Source: Flavobacterium sp. LPB0248 (GTDB lineage Bacteria > Bacteroidota > Bacteroidia > Flavobacteriales > Flavobacteriaceae). Taken from it: a stretch of DNA of 64,000 nt. A program made the translations under genes and the position numbers. The stretch covers positions 2,852,001-2,916,000 of the forward strand of contig NZ_CP058246.1 in assembly GCF_013388355.1 (NCBI RefSeq), written 5' to 3'. Each line of letters begins with the position of its first letter. Position 1 is the first letter of the stretch. Below are positions 54,223-63,234 of this stretch, one piece after another. The notes below the pieces were generated by a model. The model saw only the letters and a list, made by a program, of their open reading frames with translations. It was not told the origin of the DNA and searched no databases.

Positions 54223-57200
54223 ATGAGAAAGTTTTATATTAGCCTATTGTTTTTATTAGTTGGTTTATTGGGGTTTGGACAGTCTGCAGAAGTTGGCGTT
54301 ACAGAAGGAGAATTGTCAGTATCTCTTACAGGTGCAGCCAATTATAAAATTCCTATTGCTGTTCCTCCTGGGATTAATGGAGTTGCTCCACAGATAAGTT
54401 TATCATATAATAGTCAAGGGGGAATTGGAATGGCTGGTTTTGGTTGGAACATTCTTGGTATTTCGGCTATTACAAGGATTCCTTCAACATTATACCATGA
54501 TGGAATTATTGATCCTGTTGATTTTAATGGTTTAGACCGTCTCGCTCTTGATGATAAGAGATTAGTTTTAAAGAGCAGTGAAAAATTTGATGTTGGAGGA
54601 ACAAAGAGAATTTATGAAACTGAAATCTTTTCTAATCTAAAGATTACAGGTTATAGTGGATATGTGCAAAATAATAATACGTTAGATTTAGTATTTAGTC
54701 CTGTTGACTATTTTACAGTAGAATATCCTGATGGTTCTATGGCAAAATATGAAAACCATGGCTCTGCCACAGATTGGACAATTAGTTATTGGGAAAATCC
54801 GCAAGGAGTTGTTATTAAGTATGAGTATAATACGGAGTATTCTGGAAGTACAAGCTCAACTAATAATTCAGTAATTGAAAAAATTACGTATGGTGCTTTA
54901 AAATCAGGAAGCCAAATAAATGAGATACAATTTGTTTATAAATCTAATTATAGGATGGAGCAAGTTTATATCGGCGGAAAAAACTTCGTCCGTAATAAAA
55001 TCTTGAGCGGAATTAATATGAAAACTAATGGAACAGGATTTAGAAGTTATTCTTTAACCCATGATACTTCTTCATTAGGCTATTCTCGTCTTACAAGTAT
55101 AACTGAGAAAAGTGGAGATGGAAGTAAAAGTTATAATCCTACCGTTTTTAAATATGCTGAGAATCAAACTTTATTATCTCCACAAATAGAGTATTTTGGT
55201 GATAGTAATGGATTTTATATGTCATCGTCTTTGTCTAATGTGGTAGTTGGTGACTTTGATGGTGATGGAGATATTGAATTTGTAAATCATAAGGATTATA
55301 AAGGAGGTTTTTCTCTTAATAAAGTTTTAGATGATAATTCTGTTAAAAATTTATCTCAAGTAGATAATGTATTTCCTTCTAATAGAGCTTTATATGCTGT
55401 AAATACATTGGACAGTAATTTGAAGATTTCTAGGAAAGAAAGCGTTTGTGCTTATGTCCAAGAAAGTGCTCTTAGCTCTCAATATTATTATAAAATCTAC
55501 ACTTATAATTTAGATACAAAAAATTTAGAGTTAGATTATCAAAAAGCGCAACCCCTTGGAGCGCCTTATCTTGGAGTTCCCTCTTTGGCTGCTGATTTTG
55601 ATGGTGACGGAATGACAGAATTAATCAGATTAAAAGAACCTGTAAATGGATACTCTCAAATACAGCTTATTAATTTAGATCGTAGAAAGAGTGCCGATTT
55701 CATTACGGAAGCGGGTTCAATTCAAATAGGACCTTCGATTGATACATCTGGAGGTAAAGGAACATCGTTTGCAGGACTCAGTAGTGTTAAATATGGGGAT
55801 GTAAACGGAGATGGGAAAATGGATATTGTTGTTTTCAGAGGTGATCCATATAACGATATTACGGTTTACACTTTGAAAGATAATGTTTTTGTACAATTAT
55901 TTAGAGTAAAACAAAACATGCCAGGTGATATTGGGGATTTGAAATGGTCTCGCATAGAGGTGTTTCCTATAGTAATGGGGGATTTTAATGGAGATGGGAA
56001 ATGCGATATTTTTCTTGCAGATTTAAAGAAAATTCTATTAGCAACGGGAGGGGATTATTTTGTTGAGGAATACTTGTTAAGTTATGTACCTAGAAAATAC
56101 GATCAAAATTATGTGCCAGAAGTATTAGTCGCATTTGATTACAATAATGACGGTAAAGCTGATATTTTAAGTATTAAATTATCAGAAACAGGTAGCCCTA
56201 GTTTTCAGTCAAGGATAGATGTAAATTTATTTTACAGGACAAATCAATGGTTTAATTATTCTTTTAATAATACAAGATATAAACCGACTCTTACTAAAAA
56301 TTTTATTCCTCTCTTTACTAGAAAAAATAAAACTAATGAATTTAAAACGGATTTAGCGATAATCCAAGATGGTAATATTTCTTTTTTTTCCAATAAAAAT
56401 TATGTCGAGGGACAAAATTTATTAAAAACAATCACTTTAGGAAATGGTGTTAAAGAAACTCTTACTTATATGTCATTAAATGACAATAACGGGATTTATA
56501 CAGCGGGAACTTCCCAAGTTTATCCTAATATGGATATGAAATTTAATTCTGGATTTAAAGTGGTTTCGCTATTAGAAAAACAAAGCAGTAACCAATATAA
56601 AAAGCAGTTGTATCAATATGGTGGTGCGGTTATGAATCTTGAAGGATTAGGGTTTTTAGGTTTTGGAAGTACGGTAAAAACAAACTGGCATGACAATACT
56701 TCACAGATCATTTCTTATATTTCAAAAAATGATATTTCATTGCGAGGAGCTAATGTTGAAAATTATACAGTTTTGGGCTTACATGAGCCTTTGTATGAAT
56801 CTTCAAATCAAGTTACCTCTTCAATTATAAAAGAAAATAATTATACGGTTACAGGAACTGAAAATCTAGTCGCTTCTCAAAGCATTACTTTAAAACCCAA
56901 TACTTGGATAAAACCAGGCAGTAGTTTTTTGGCAAAAATAAATACAACAGCCAATAAATCGATAAATGAACCTTCGACTTTTGTAACAAAATCGATATTA
57001 ACTTATGAAAGCGAGTTGTTCTCTAATAAGGTTTTTAAAGTTAAAAACGTTTCAGCTAAACAATTTAATGGTTTTGAAAATACAACTAGCGAAACCCGGA
57101 TAAATTATGATAATTACAATAATCCAACAAAAATTACAGCAACAAATGAAGGAGCATCAACTAAACAGACAAGTATAACAGATATAGTTTATCAAAACAT

Positions 57201-60200
57201 TGAATCACCCGTTTACATTGTGGGCAGACCATTAAGTAAAATCCAAAATGTAACTTTAGGAAGTGAAAAAATGCGAACAGAAGAATCGTATGATTACAAT
57301 GCGCAGCAGTTGCTTTTTCAGGTTCAAAAGAAAGGAGATGAGACAACAAATTATATTACAGAGAATCGAGAATATGATAAATTTGGCAACATTACAAAAC
57401 GAACTTTAAAAGCTGGACAGGATACAAGAGAATTTAATTTTGAATATGATACATCTGGACGATTTTTGAGTAAAGAAACAGATGCTGAAAAACTTGTTAC
57501 CAGCTATTTATTTAATGCCAATGGGACATTAAAATCTATAACAAATCCTTTAGGACAAACAACAGGATTTGAATATGATTCCTGGTTTAGAAAAAAATAC
57601 GAAACCAATTATTTAGGTAATATCAATGAGTATAAATATGTAAACAGTATTGGATATACAATTGTTACTAAAACTTATACAGACGGAAACGTTACAGAGG
57701 AAACTTTTGACGATCTAGGGCGAAAAATAAAATCGGGTTCAAAAAATATAATGGGAAGTTTTACTTATGTTTCTTATGCATACGATGTACAAGACCGAAA
57801 TTATAAAGTAAGCGAGCCGTATATTGGAACAACCCCATCACAATGGAACGAAACAAAATATGACGATTACGGACGTGTTGAAACACAAACGGCCTATACT
57901 GGAAAAGCAACCAATTTTCTTTATACAGGTTTAACCACTACAGTAAATGATGGGACAATTTCTAAAACGTATAGAAAAGATGCTGTTGGTAATGTAATTT
58001 CGATGTTTGATGTTCCTTCTAATGAAATTAAATATACCTATTTTGCAAATGGAGAGTTAAAAGAAGTAAATTATGATGGTATAAAAACAAAATTTTTGCA
58101 AGACGGATGGGGCAGGAAAAAACAGATTGATGATCCATCTGCAGGAATATTTAAATATACCTACAATGATTTTGGGGAGCTTATAAGTGAAGAAAATAAA
58201 AACGGAGTAACATCTTATAAACTAACCCCAGAAGGTAGACTAGACGAAAAAACGATTTCGGGACTTTACACCAATTTTAAAACAAAATACACTTATGACG
58301 GAACAAATAAACTATTAATAAATAGCCAGTTTAATGACGGCGTTAATACGATTAAAACCGATTATATTTATGATGATAAAAAACGAATCGGGACAAAGAT
58401 CGAATCAACACCATTTGCAGTATTTACTAAAGATTATAGATACGATTCTTACGGACGTTTACTCACAGAAGCATCAATAGCTTCGAGATTAGGCGGTAAG
58501 GCTAGCAGTAAAACTGTAAAATACGGTTATAAAAATGGTGCGCTTTATCAAATTTTTGACAATGGCACTAATGCTTTATTATGGCAGACCAATACCATAA
58601 ATGCAAAAGGGCAACTTTTGACCGCTCAAAACGGACCACTGACACTGACTAATGAGTATGATAGTTACGGCTATAACAAACAATTTAAATTTGACAAAAC
58701 CACGCCATCGGTCAATATATTGTCTTTAGGAACTAGTTTTAATGCAGCTACAGGAAATTTAGATAACCGTACCAACAATATAATGGCGTGGAACGAAAGC
58801 TTTAATTATGATAATTTTGACCGATTAACAGAATTTACAGGAATTAGCGGAGCAAAAGAAACCCAGGCTTATGACAATAAAGGCAGAATTACCCAGAATA
58901 GTTTAGGTACATATACATACTCTAATGAAAAACCATACCAAAATGCTTCAATTACAGTAAGCCCAGAGGCTTTACAATATTATACAGCCAAACCGTCTCA
59001 GATTATAGACTACAATGTTTTTAAAAGCCCTATCTTAATTAACGAGAAAGATGTCGACAAAGTAAGTTTCGATTATAACGACAATAATTATCGAACAGCA
59101 ATGTTTTATGGCGATTTGCAGGATGACAAATTAAAAAGACCTTTCCGAAAATATTACAGCGCAGATGGTACTATGGAAATAAAAGAAAATAGAACAGCGG
59201 GTGTTATAGATTTTGTGACCTACATAGGCGGAGATGGCTACACTGCTCCAATAGTATTTAAAAGCAATGGAGATACAGACCAGAAATATCTATTTTTACA
59301 AAGAGATTACCAAAATTCTATTGTAGCGGTAACAGACCAGTCTGGAACAGTTTTAGAAAAAAGAGTTTTTGATGCTTGGGGTGCTATTGCCAAAGTACAG
59401 GACGGAGCCGGAAATACACTTTCGGGATTAACAATTTTAGACAGAGGTTACACAGGTCATGAACATTTGCAGAGTGTGGGGTTAATTAATATGAATGCCC
59501 GCTTGTACGACCCTAAACTGCATCGTTTTTTACAGCCTGATAATAATATTCAGGATCCTTTTAATACACAAAACTACAACCGTTATGGGTATGTAATGAA
59601 TAACCCTCTTCGATATACAGATCCAAGCGGAGAATTTTGGAATGTCGTTTTTGGCTATTTATTTGCAGCATATGTAAAAGGAGCTTATGAAAGTGGAGGA
59701 CAATTAAACCCCGGAAAATGGAATTCTAATGCTTGGACAAGCGCTTTTGCAGGAGCGGCTTCAGGTGCAGCTTCCTCGTACACTACTGGAGTGGTAAATA
59801 ATTACTTAGATAATTATAATAACAAGCCAGCTTTGGGATCTAGTGCGATTGGGTCTGGTTATGATTTGCCTTCATTTGTAGAGAATAATTCGAAAGGGGA
59901 TTTTGATTTTAGAGAAGCTAGTAATATTGGAGATACTAGGCCATTAATCCAACAATATAATGATAATCCTAGAGAGCCTTACGCTGAATATGATCCAGCA
60001 GGTGCCTTTTTTACATTTTTGGCTACAGATTTAGCGTTAGGAGAACACGTAATGTTTAATAAAGATACATGGTATAGTTTAAAAACGATGAAAAGCTATG
60101 GCCAGCATTTTAATGGTAATGGAGCTACAGGAGGTAAAGTTGCTTCGGCATTAAAAATGTCAAATAAACTGAAATGGGGAGGACGAGGTATTTCGGCTTA

Positions 60201-60423
60201 TAATGCATGGTCAATTTATGACTCTTATAGTAATAATGAAATTGATGAGCTTACTTTCGTGACAGAACAATCATCAAATGCGTATGCTACTTTTGGTGGC
60301 TCATATGGAGTAGCATGGGGTATTGGTTGGGAGGCAGGAAGGTGGATAACAACTTGGAATTCTTATCAGAAATGGAAACAAGAAACTGTATTGCCATGGA
60401 GAAGAGAGAAATTTGGATATTAA
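54223..60423 (+). CDS. SpvB/RHS-family polymorphic toxin protein
   Basis: A 2066-residue exported protein (signal MRKFYISLLFLLVGLLGFGQ). It has an SpvB-type domain (about 21-330, starting SAEVGVTEGELSVSLTGAAN), five FG-GAP-like calcium motifs (about 345-660, e.g. GDFDGDGDIEFV, GDVNGDGKMDIVV), and YD repeats (about 1000-1730). An RHS core follows (DRGYTGHEHLQSVGLINMNA, RLYDPKLHRFLQPDNN, RYTDPSGEF, ending near 1805). About 260 variable residues follow, probably the toxin tip. The first ~80 resemble a hydrophobic Gly/Ala-rich region (FAGAASGAASSYTTG). The last ~110, ending WEAGRWITTWNSYQKWKQ and REKFGY, are Gly/Trp-rich. No nuclease or ADP-ribosyl motif seen. Confidence 0.93.
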   Translation: MRKFYISLLFLLVGLLGFGQSAEVGVTEGELSVSLTGAANYKIPIAVPPGINGVAPQISLSYNSQGGIGMAGFGWNILGISAITRIPSTLYHDGIIDPVDFNGLDRLALDDKRLVLKSSEKFDVGGTKRIYETEIFSNLKITGYSGYVQNNNTLDLVFSPVDYFTVEYPDGSMAKYENHGSATDWTISYWENPQGVVIKYEYNTEYSGSTSSTNNSVIEKITYGALKSGSQINEIQFVYKSNYRMEQVYIGGKNFVRNKILSGINMKTNGTGFRSYSLTHDTSSLGYSRLTSITEKSGDGSKSYNPTVFKYAENQTLLSPQIEYFGDSNGFYMSSSLSNVVVGDFDGDGDIEFVNHKDYKGGFSLNKVLDDNSVKNLSQVDNVFPSNRALYAVNTLDSNLKISRKESVCAYVQESALSSQYYYKIYTYNLDTKNLELDYQKAQPLGAPYLGVPSLAADFDGDGMTELIRLKEPVNGYSQIQLINLDRRKSADFITEAGSIQIGPSIDTSGGKGTSFAGLSSVKYGDVNGDGKMDIVVFRGDPYNDITVYTLKDNVFVQLFRVKQNMPGDIGDLKWSRIEVFPIVMGDFNGDGKCDIFLADLKKILLATGGDYFVEEYLLSYVPRKYDQNYVPEVLVAFDYNNDGKADILSIKLSETGSPSFQSRIDVNLFYRTNQWFNYSFNNTRYKPTLTKNFIPLFTRKNKTNEFKTDLAIIQDGNISFFSNKNYVEGQNLLKTITLGNGVKETLTYMSLNDNNGIYTAGTSQVYPNMDMKFNSGFKVVSLLEKQSSNQYKKQLYQYGGAVMNLEGLGFLGFGSTVKTNWHDNTSQIISYISKNDISLRGANVENYTVLGLHEPLYESSNQVTSSIIKENNYTVTGTENLVASQSITLKPNTWIKPGSSFLAKINTTANKSINEPSTFVTKSILTYESELFSNKVFKVKNVSAKQFNGFENTTSETRINYDNYNNPTKITATNEGASTKQTSITDIVYQNIESPVYIVGRPLSKIQNVTLGSEKMRTEESYDYNAQQLLFQVQKKGDETTNYITENREYDKFGNITKRTLKAGQDTREFNFEYDTSGRFLSKETDAEKLVTSYLFNANGTLKSITNPLGQTTGFEYDSWFRKKYETNYLGNINEYKYVNSIGYTIVTKTYTDGNVTEETFDDLGRKIKSGSKNIMGSFTYVSYAYDVQDRNYKVSEPYIGTTPSQWNETKYDDYGRVETQTAYTGKATNFLYTGLTTTVNDGTISKTYRKDAVGNVISMFDVPSNEIKYTYFANGELKEVNYDGIKTKFLQDGWGRKKQIDDPSAGIFKYTYNDFGELISEENKNGVTSYKLTPEGRLDEKTISGLYTNFKTKYTYDGTNKLLINSQFNDGVNTIKTDYIYDDKKRIGTKIESTPFAVFTKDYRYDSYGRLLTEASIASRLGGKASSKTVKYGYKNGALYQIFDNGTNALLWQTNTINAKGQLLTAQNGPLTLTNEYDSYGYNKQFKFDKTTPSVNILSLGTSFNAATGNLDNRTNNIMAWNESFNYDNFDRLTEFTGISGAKETQAYDNKGRITQNSLGTYTYSNEKPYQNASITVSPEALQYYTAKPSQIIDYNVFKSPILINEKDVDKVSFDYNDNNYRTAMFYGDLQDDKLKRPFRKYYSADGTMEIKENRTAGVIDFVTYIGGDGYTAPIVFKSNGDTDQKYLFLQRDYQNSIVAVTDQSGTVLEKRVFDAWGAIAKVQDGAGNTLSGLTILDRGYTGHEHLQSVGLINMNARLYDPKLHRFLQPDNNIQDPFNTQNYNRYGYVMNNPLRYTDPSGEFWNVVFGYLFAAYVKGAYESGGQLNPGKWNSNAWTSAFAGAASGAASSYTTGVVNNYLDNYNNKPALGSSAIGSGYDLPSFVENNSKGDFDFREASNIGDTRPLIQQYNDNPREPYAEYDPAGAFFTFLATDLALGEHVMFNKDTWYSLKTMKSYGQHFNGNGATGGKVASALKMSNKLKWGGRGISAYNAWSIYDSYSNNEIDELTFVTEQSSNAYATFGGSYGVAWGIGWEAGRWITTWNSYQKWKQETVLPWRREKFGY
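59605..59859 (+). repeat. Direct repeat A: pre-tip segment in the intact RHS gene
   Basis: These 255 nt (from the last core residues PLRYTDPSGEF through the pre-tip segment) recur at 60835-61089 in the same orientation. By eye about 20 to 25 bases differ, mostly at silent positions. The pair could recombine and exchange the toxin tip. Confidence 0.85.
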
Positions 60424-60429
60424 ATTTAT

Positions 60430-60822
60430 ATGTTTTTTATGGATGTTATATATTATTATTGTTACCTATTTTATAAAAAAATCTTGAAAGAAGATGAACC
60501 TCATGCTTTAACAGTTTGGGCTTTAGGTATTGGAGAGGGTTTTTTAGTAGGTTCGATTATCAATATCTTTTTAATTCGTTTTTTTTGTTTTAGAATGGAT
60601 AAGTGGTTAATGATTGGAATTAGTATTTTATTTTTATTGGTTAATTATTTTTATTTTTTTAAATCTAAAAGATCATTAAGGATAATAAAAGAAAGGCCTC
60701 TTTTTTTTGGAAGTCCTAAGATTTCAAAAATTTTGACAATAGTTTTTTTTGTTATTATAATCTCTTCAATGTTTTGGGGAGCAATTTGTTCCAAATATTT
60801 GTTAGAGACTTGTTGTAGATAA
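60430..60822 (+). CDS. Putative immunity protein 1 (multi-span membrane protein)
   Basis: A 130-residue protein with about four hydrophobic segments (e.g. ALGIGEGFLVGSIINIFLIR, LMIGISILFLLVNYFYFF, ILTIVFFVIIISSMFWG). It begins 6 nt after the RHS stop codon, exactly where cognate immunity genes sit in polymorphic toxin loci. Its layout (IYYY near the start, an NYFYF motif after the third segment) is shared with the proteins at 61724, 62341 and 62739. I infer it protects the cell from the tip encoded by the RHS gene. No family known to me. Confidence 0.7.
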   Translation: MFFMDVIYYYCYLFYKKILKEDEPHALTVWALGIGEGFLVGSIINIFLIRFFCFRMDKWLMIGISILFLLVNYFYFFKSKRSLRIIKERPLFFGSPKISKILTIVFFVIIISSMFWGAICSKYLLETCCR

Positions 60823-61719
60823 GAGAGGATAGAGCCTCTGCGATATACAGATCCAAGCGGAGAATTCTGGAATGTCGTTTTTGGCTATTTATTTGCCGCA
60901 TACGTAAAAGGAGCTTATGAAAGTGGAGGGCAATTAAATCCTGGAAAATGGACTTCTAATGCTTGGACAAGCGCTTTTGCAGGAGCGGCTTCAGGCGCAG
61001 CTTCCTCGTACACGACTGGAGTGGCAAATAATTACTTAGATAATTACAATAATAAGCCAGCTTTAGGACCAAGTGCTATCGGACCGGGATCAAGCGCTAA
61101 TCCATTTGTAAAGGATTATAATTATAGTTTTAAAGATGATCCAGCAAATGTTTATGCAGATCCTGAAAGTTCAGGATTCAGCAATGGTGATATTGCGTCT
61201 TTGGGCGGTATAATAGGGGGATTAAGCGGTGCTATGAATGAATTGTCTGTTGTGAAATTTCATAATGCTGCACCTGTGGGAAAATTTGCTGTAAATTTTA
61301 ATGGTTCAATGCGATATTGGTCAGAATCTTTCAAAGGAGGAACAAAAGCAAATATTTCAGGTTCTGTGATACAAGCTGCAAAAAATAGTTCAGGATCCTT
61401 AAGATTTGCGTCTACATTAGGCAAATTTGCGTCTTATGGGGGTTCTTACCTAGGGTATTATTCTGCAGTTGAAAATTTGATTAACGATGATTATTATGGT
61501 GCTTTTAGAGAAGGCTTGGTAAATAGGTATAGTATACATCTTTCAAATACAAGAGGGAATATTTATGGAATAGGAATCACAATTGGTTGGAGTATCTTAG
61601 GACCTAGGGTTACAAATAGCGAGGCTTATAACAGATTCTTCTTTGGTAAAAACTCAGCGATTTATCAGGATTTAGAAAGAAAAAATAATTGGTACGAAAG
61701 TAAGATTTTTAAAGATTAA
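60823..61719 (+). pseudogene. Orphan RHS tip cassette (no start codon, alternative toxin tip)
   Basis: In the frame that continues directly after the immunity-1 stop, an open frame from 60823 to 61719 encodes PLRYTDPSGEFWNVVFGYLF then FAAYVKGAYESGGQLNPGK, i.e. the end of an RHS core and a pre-tip segment. Then comes a tip different from the main gene's, ending KNNWYESKIFKD. The first in-frame ATG is at 61234, far inside, and only a weak GTG exists at 61021, so it is probably silent. Such orphan tips are known to swap into RHS genes by recombination. The last part (FASYGGSYLGYYSAVENLIN, IYGIGITIGWSI) is distantly like the main tip. Confidence 0.8.
60835..61089 (+). repeat. Direct repeat A: pre-tip segment in the orphan cassette
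   Basis: Second copy of the 255-nt repeat at 59605-59859. The left junction is sharp at about 60834, 12 nt after the immunity-1 stop; the right end fades where the tips diverge. Confidence 0.85.
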
Positions 61720-61723
61720 TATC

Positions 61724-62092
61724 ATGAAAATTTATAAATATATTTATTATCTCTCACTCATTAAAAGCTCTAAGAAGCATTCTGCACCAGAGTTTTATGC
61801 CTACAGTCTTTTATCTTTTACTCAAACAAGTAATTTATTAACAATCATAAATGTTGTATTAATTATTACGAGAGTAAAAGTTAATTATGATTTACGTTTG
61901 GTTGCTATGGTTTGTCCTATTTTATTTTATTTTATTAATTATTATTATTATAGTACAAGGGGAAATGGTGAAATCATTATGAAAGACAAAAGTTATAATT
62001 TAGGTAAATGCTCATATTTACTTGACCTCTTTACTTATTCATCGTTCATTTTTGTTATTATATCATATTATTTTTACAAGAAATTTATGTAA
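61724..62092 (+). CDS. Putative immunity protein 2 (multi-span membrane protein)
   Basis: A 122-residue protein beginning MKIYKYIYYLSLIKSSKKHS, with about three to four hydrophobic segments and the motif FINYYYYSTRGNGE. It starts 4 nt after the orphan tip stop. It is related to the proteins at 62341 and 62739 (KYIYY, APEF/ASPEI, NYYYF, and the SLGK/NLGK motif). I infer it is the immunity for the orphan tip and remains expressed to protect against cells carrying that tip. Confidence 0.72.
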   Translation: MKIYKYIYYLSLIKSSKKHSAPEFYAYSLLSFTQTSNLLTIINVVLIITRVKVNYDLRLVAMVCPILFYFINYYYYSTRGNGEIIMKDKSYNLGKCSYLLDLFTYSSFIFVIISYYFYKKFM

Positions 62093-62114
62093 ATGGTTGG
62101 TAGTTCATAAGATC

Positions 62115-62195
62115 TTGAAAATCAGTAAATATATTTATTATTCGTCTTTTCTTCAAAGTAAGAAAGAGACGGCTTTTATTAGCATTAACCACTAA
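62115..62195 (+). pseudogene. Immunity gene stub fused to a tip stub
   Basis: From a TTG at 62115 the frame reads LKISKYIYYSSFLQSKKETA, then a stop at 62195. This matches the N-terminus of immunity proteins 2-4 (KIYKYIYYLSLIKSSKK), with ATG replaced by TTG. It is cut off where a toxin-tip stub begins, so a deletion joined an immunity 5' end to a toxin 3' end. Confidence 0.75.
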
Positions 62196-62325
62196 AAGTG
62201 GTAATATTGGATTGCCTTGGTCTTTTGGATGGGAATTAGGTAGGTTTTTTACGAATACAGATTTTTATACTAATTGGTATAGAAATACTTGGCACCCTTA
62301 TAGGTTTGAAACTTTAGGCTATTAA
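62179..62325 (+). pseudogene. Toxin-tip 3' stub
   Basis: In the frame ending at TAA 62323-62325, the residues LPWSFGWELGRFFTNTDFYT, then NWYRNTWHPYRFETLGY, match the C-terminus of the main RHS tip (VAWGIGWEAGRWITTWNSY ... REKFGY). Only about 48 codons remain. It sits 15 nt before the immunity gene at 62341, in the normal toxin-immunity order. Confidence 0.8.
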
Positions 62326-62340
62326 TGTAAATAAACGAAA

Positions 62341-62706
62341 ATGAAATTTTTTAAATATATTTATTACAATGTGTATTTAGCTAGTGCTAAATACAATGCT
62401 TCTCCGGAAATACCTGTAATTAGCTATATATCTTTTGCTCAAACTAATAATATAATCAGTTTGATCTATGTATTTCTTTTTTTTACAAAATTGGTTAGAA
62501 AATTTAATCTTCCAGTTATCTATTTAATTATTCAAATTATTTTATTTATTGTGAATTATTATTATTTCATAGTTTTTAAAAAGGGTGACGTAATTGTGAA
62601 AAATGAAAAATATTCATTAGGTAAATTTTCTTTTATGACAGAAGTATATTTGTTTTTATCTGTGCTTTTAACAGGATTAACCGGGTATTTATTTCAAGAA
62701 TTTTAA
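62341..62706 (+). CDS. Putative immunity protein 3 (multi-span membrane protein)
   Basis: A 121-residue protein (MKFFKYIYYNVYLASAKYNA start) with about four hydrophobic segments and motifs ASPEIPVISYISFAQTNN, FIVNYYYFIVFKKGD and KYSLGKFSF. It is over half identical to the protein at 62739 by eye. It follows the toxin-tip stub by 15 nt, so it is likely an orphan immunity gene whose toxin decayed. Confidence 0.75.
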   Translation: MKFFKYIYYNVYLASAKYNASPEIPVISYISFAQTNNIISLIYVFLFFTKLVRKFNLPVIYLIIQIILFIVNYYYFIVFKKGDVIVKNEKYSLGKFSFMTEVYLFLSVLLTGLTGYLFQEF

Positions 62707-62724
62707 AAAACTTTCGGTTATTAA
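62707..62724 (+). pseudogene. 18-nt toxin-tail scar (KTFGY stop)
   Basis: Directly after the immunity-3 stop, in the same frame, the codons read Lys-Thr-Phe-Gly-Tyr-stop. This matches the last residues of the main tip (KFGY stop) and of the stub (TLGY stop), and it is followed by ATG after 14 nt, as in the other copies. It appears to be all that remains of a toxin tip that preceded immunity 4. Confidence 0.65.
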
Positions 62725-62738
62725 CGTTCATAAACAAA

Positions 62739-63104
62739 ATGAAAATTTATAAATATCTATATTATAGTTTGTACTTTAAAAGTTCAAGACATAATGCCTC
62801 ACCAGAGATTCCAGTAGTGGGATATATTTCTTTTACACAGACAAATAACATTCTTAGTATAATAAATCTTTTTTTATTTTTTACAAAATGGGTTAAAAAT
62901 TATAATCTTCCAGCTACATACTTAGTGATTGAAATAGTTCTTTTTATTATTAATTACTATTATTTCGTAAAATTAAAAAAGGGAGAATTGATCGCTCAAG
63001 ATGAAAAATATTCGCTAGGAAAATTTTTCTTTTTAACGGATGTCTATTTATTTTCGTCAGTTATAATAATGGCATTGACTTATTATTTATATAGAGAATG
63101 TTAA
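62739..63104 (+). CDS. Putative immunity protein 4 (multi-span membrane protein)
   Basis: A 121-residue paralog of immunity 3 (MKIYKYLYYSLYFKSSRHNA start; ASPEIPVVGYISFTQTNNIL; FIINYYYFVKLKKGE; KYSLGKFFF). About four membrane segments. It directly follows the KTFGY scar, so the locus retains the immunity gene while its toxin has been lost, consistent with a protective array. Confidence 0.75.
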   Translation: MKIYKYLYYSLYFKSSRHNASPEIPVVGYISFTQTNNILSIINLFLFFTKWVKNYNLPATYLVIEIVLFIINYYYFVKLKKGELIAQDEKYSLGKFFFLTDVYLFSSVIIMALTYYLYREC

Positions 63105-63152
63105 ATTATTTACATGCTTAGAAAAATATATTTGCTAGAGCTATGAGAAATT

Positions 63153-63234
63153 CTAAACTGCATCGTTTTTTACAGCCTGATAATAATATACAAGATCCTT
63201 TTAATACACAAAACTACAACCGTTACGAGTATGT
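63153..63234 (+). pseudogene. RHS-core fragment interrupted by an IS1-family element
   Basis: These 82 nt match 59513-59594 of the intact RHS core, with only a few differences, encoding KLHRFLQPDNNIQDPFNTQN and YNRYEY. In context, a 57-codon frame from an ATG at 63144 carries this fragment and then runs into the inserted element. The match stops exactly where an IS1-like terminus begins (63235). The core copy was therefore broken by transposition. Between 63105 and 63152 nothing is recognised. Confidence 0.8.

Noticed and set aside
61021..61719. GTG 61021 as a genuine start for the orphan tip cassette
   Set aside because: Homology with the RHS core and pre-tip begins far upstream (60835) in the same open frame; a start here would truncate the conserved segment. 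Treated as a silent cassette.
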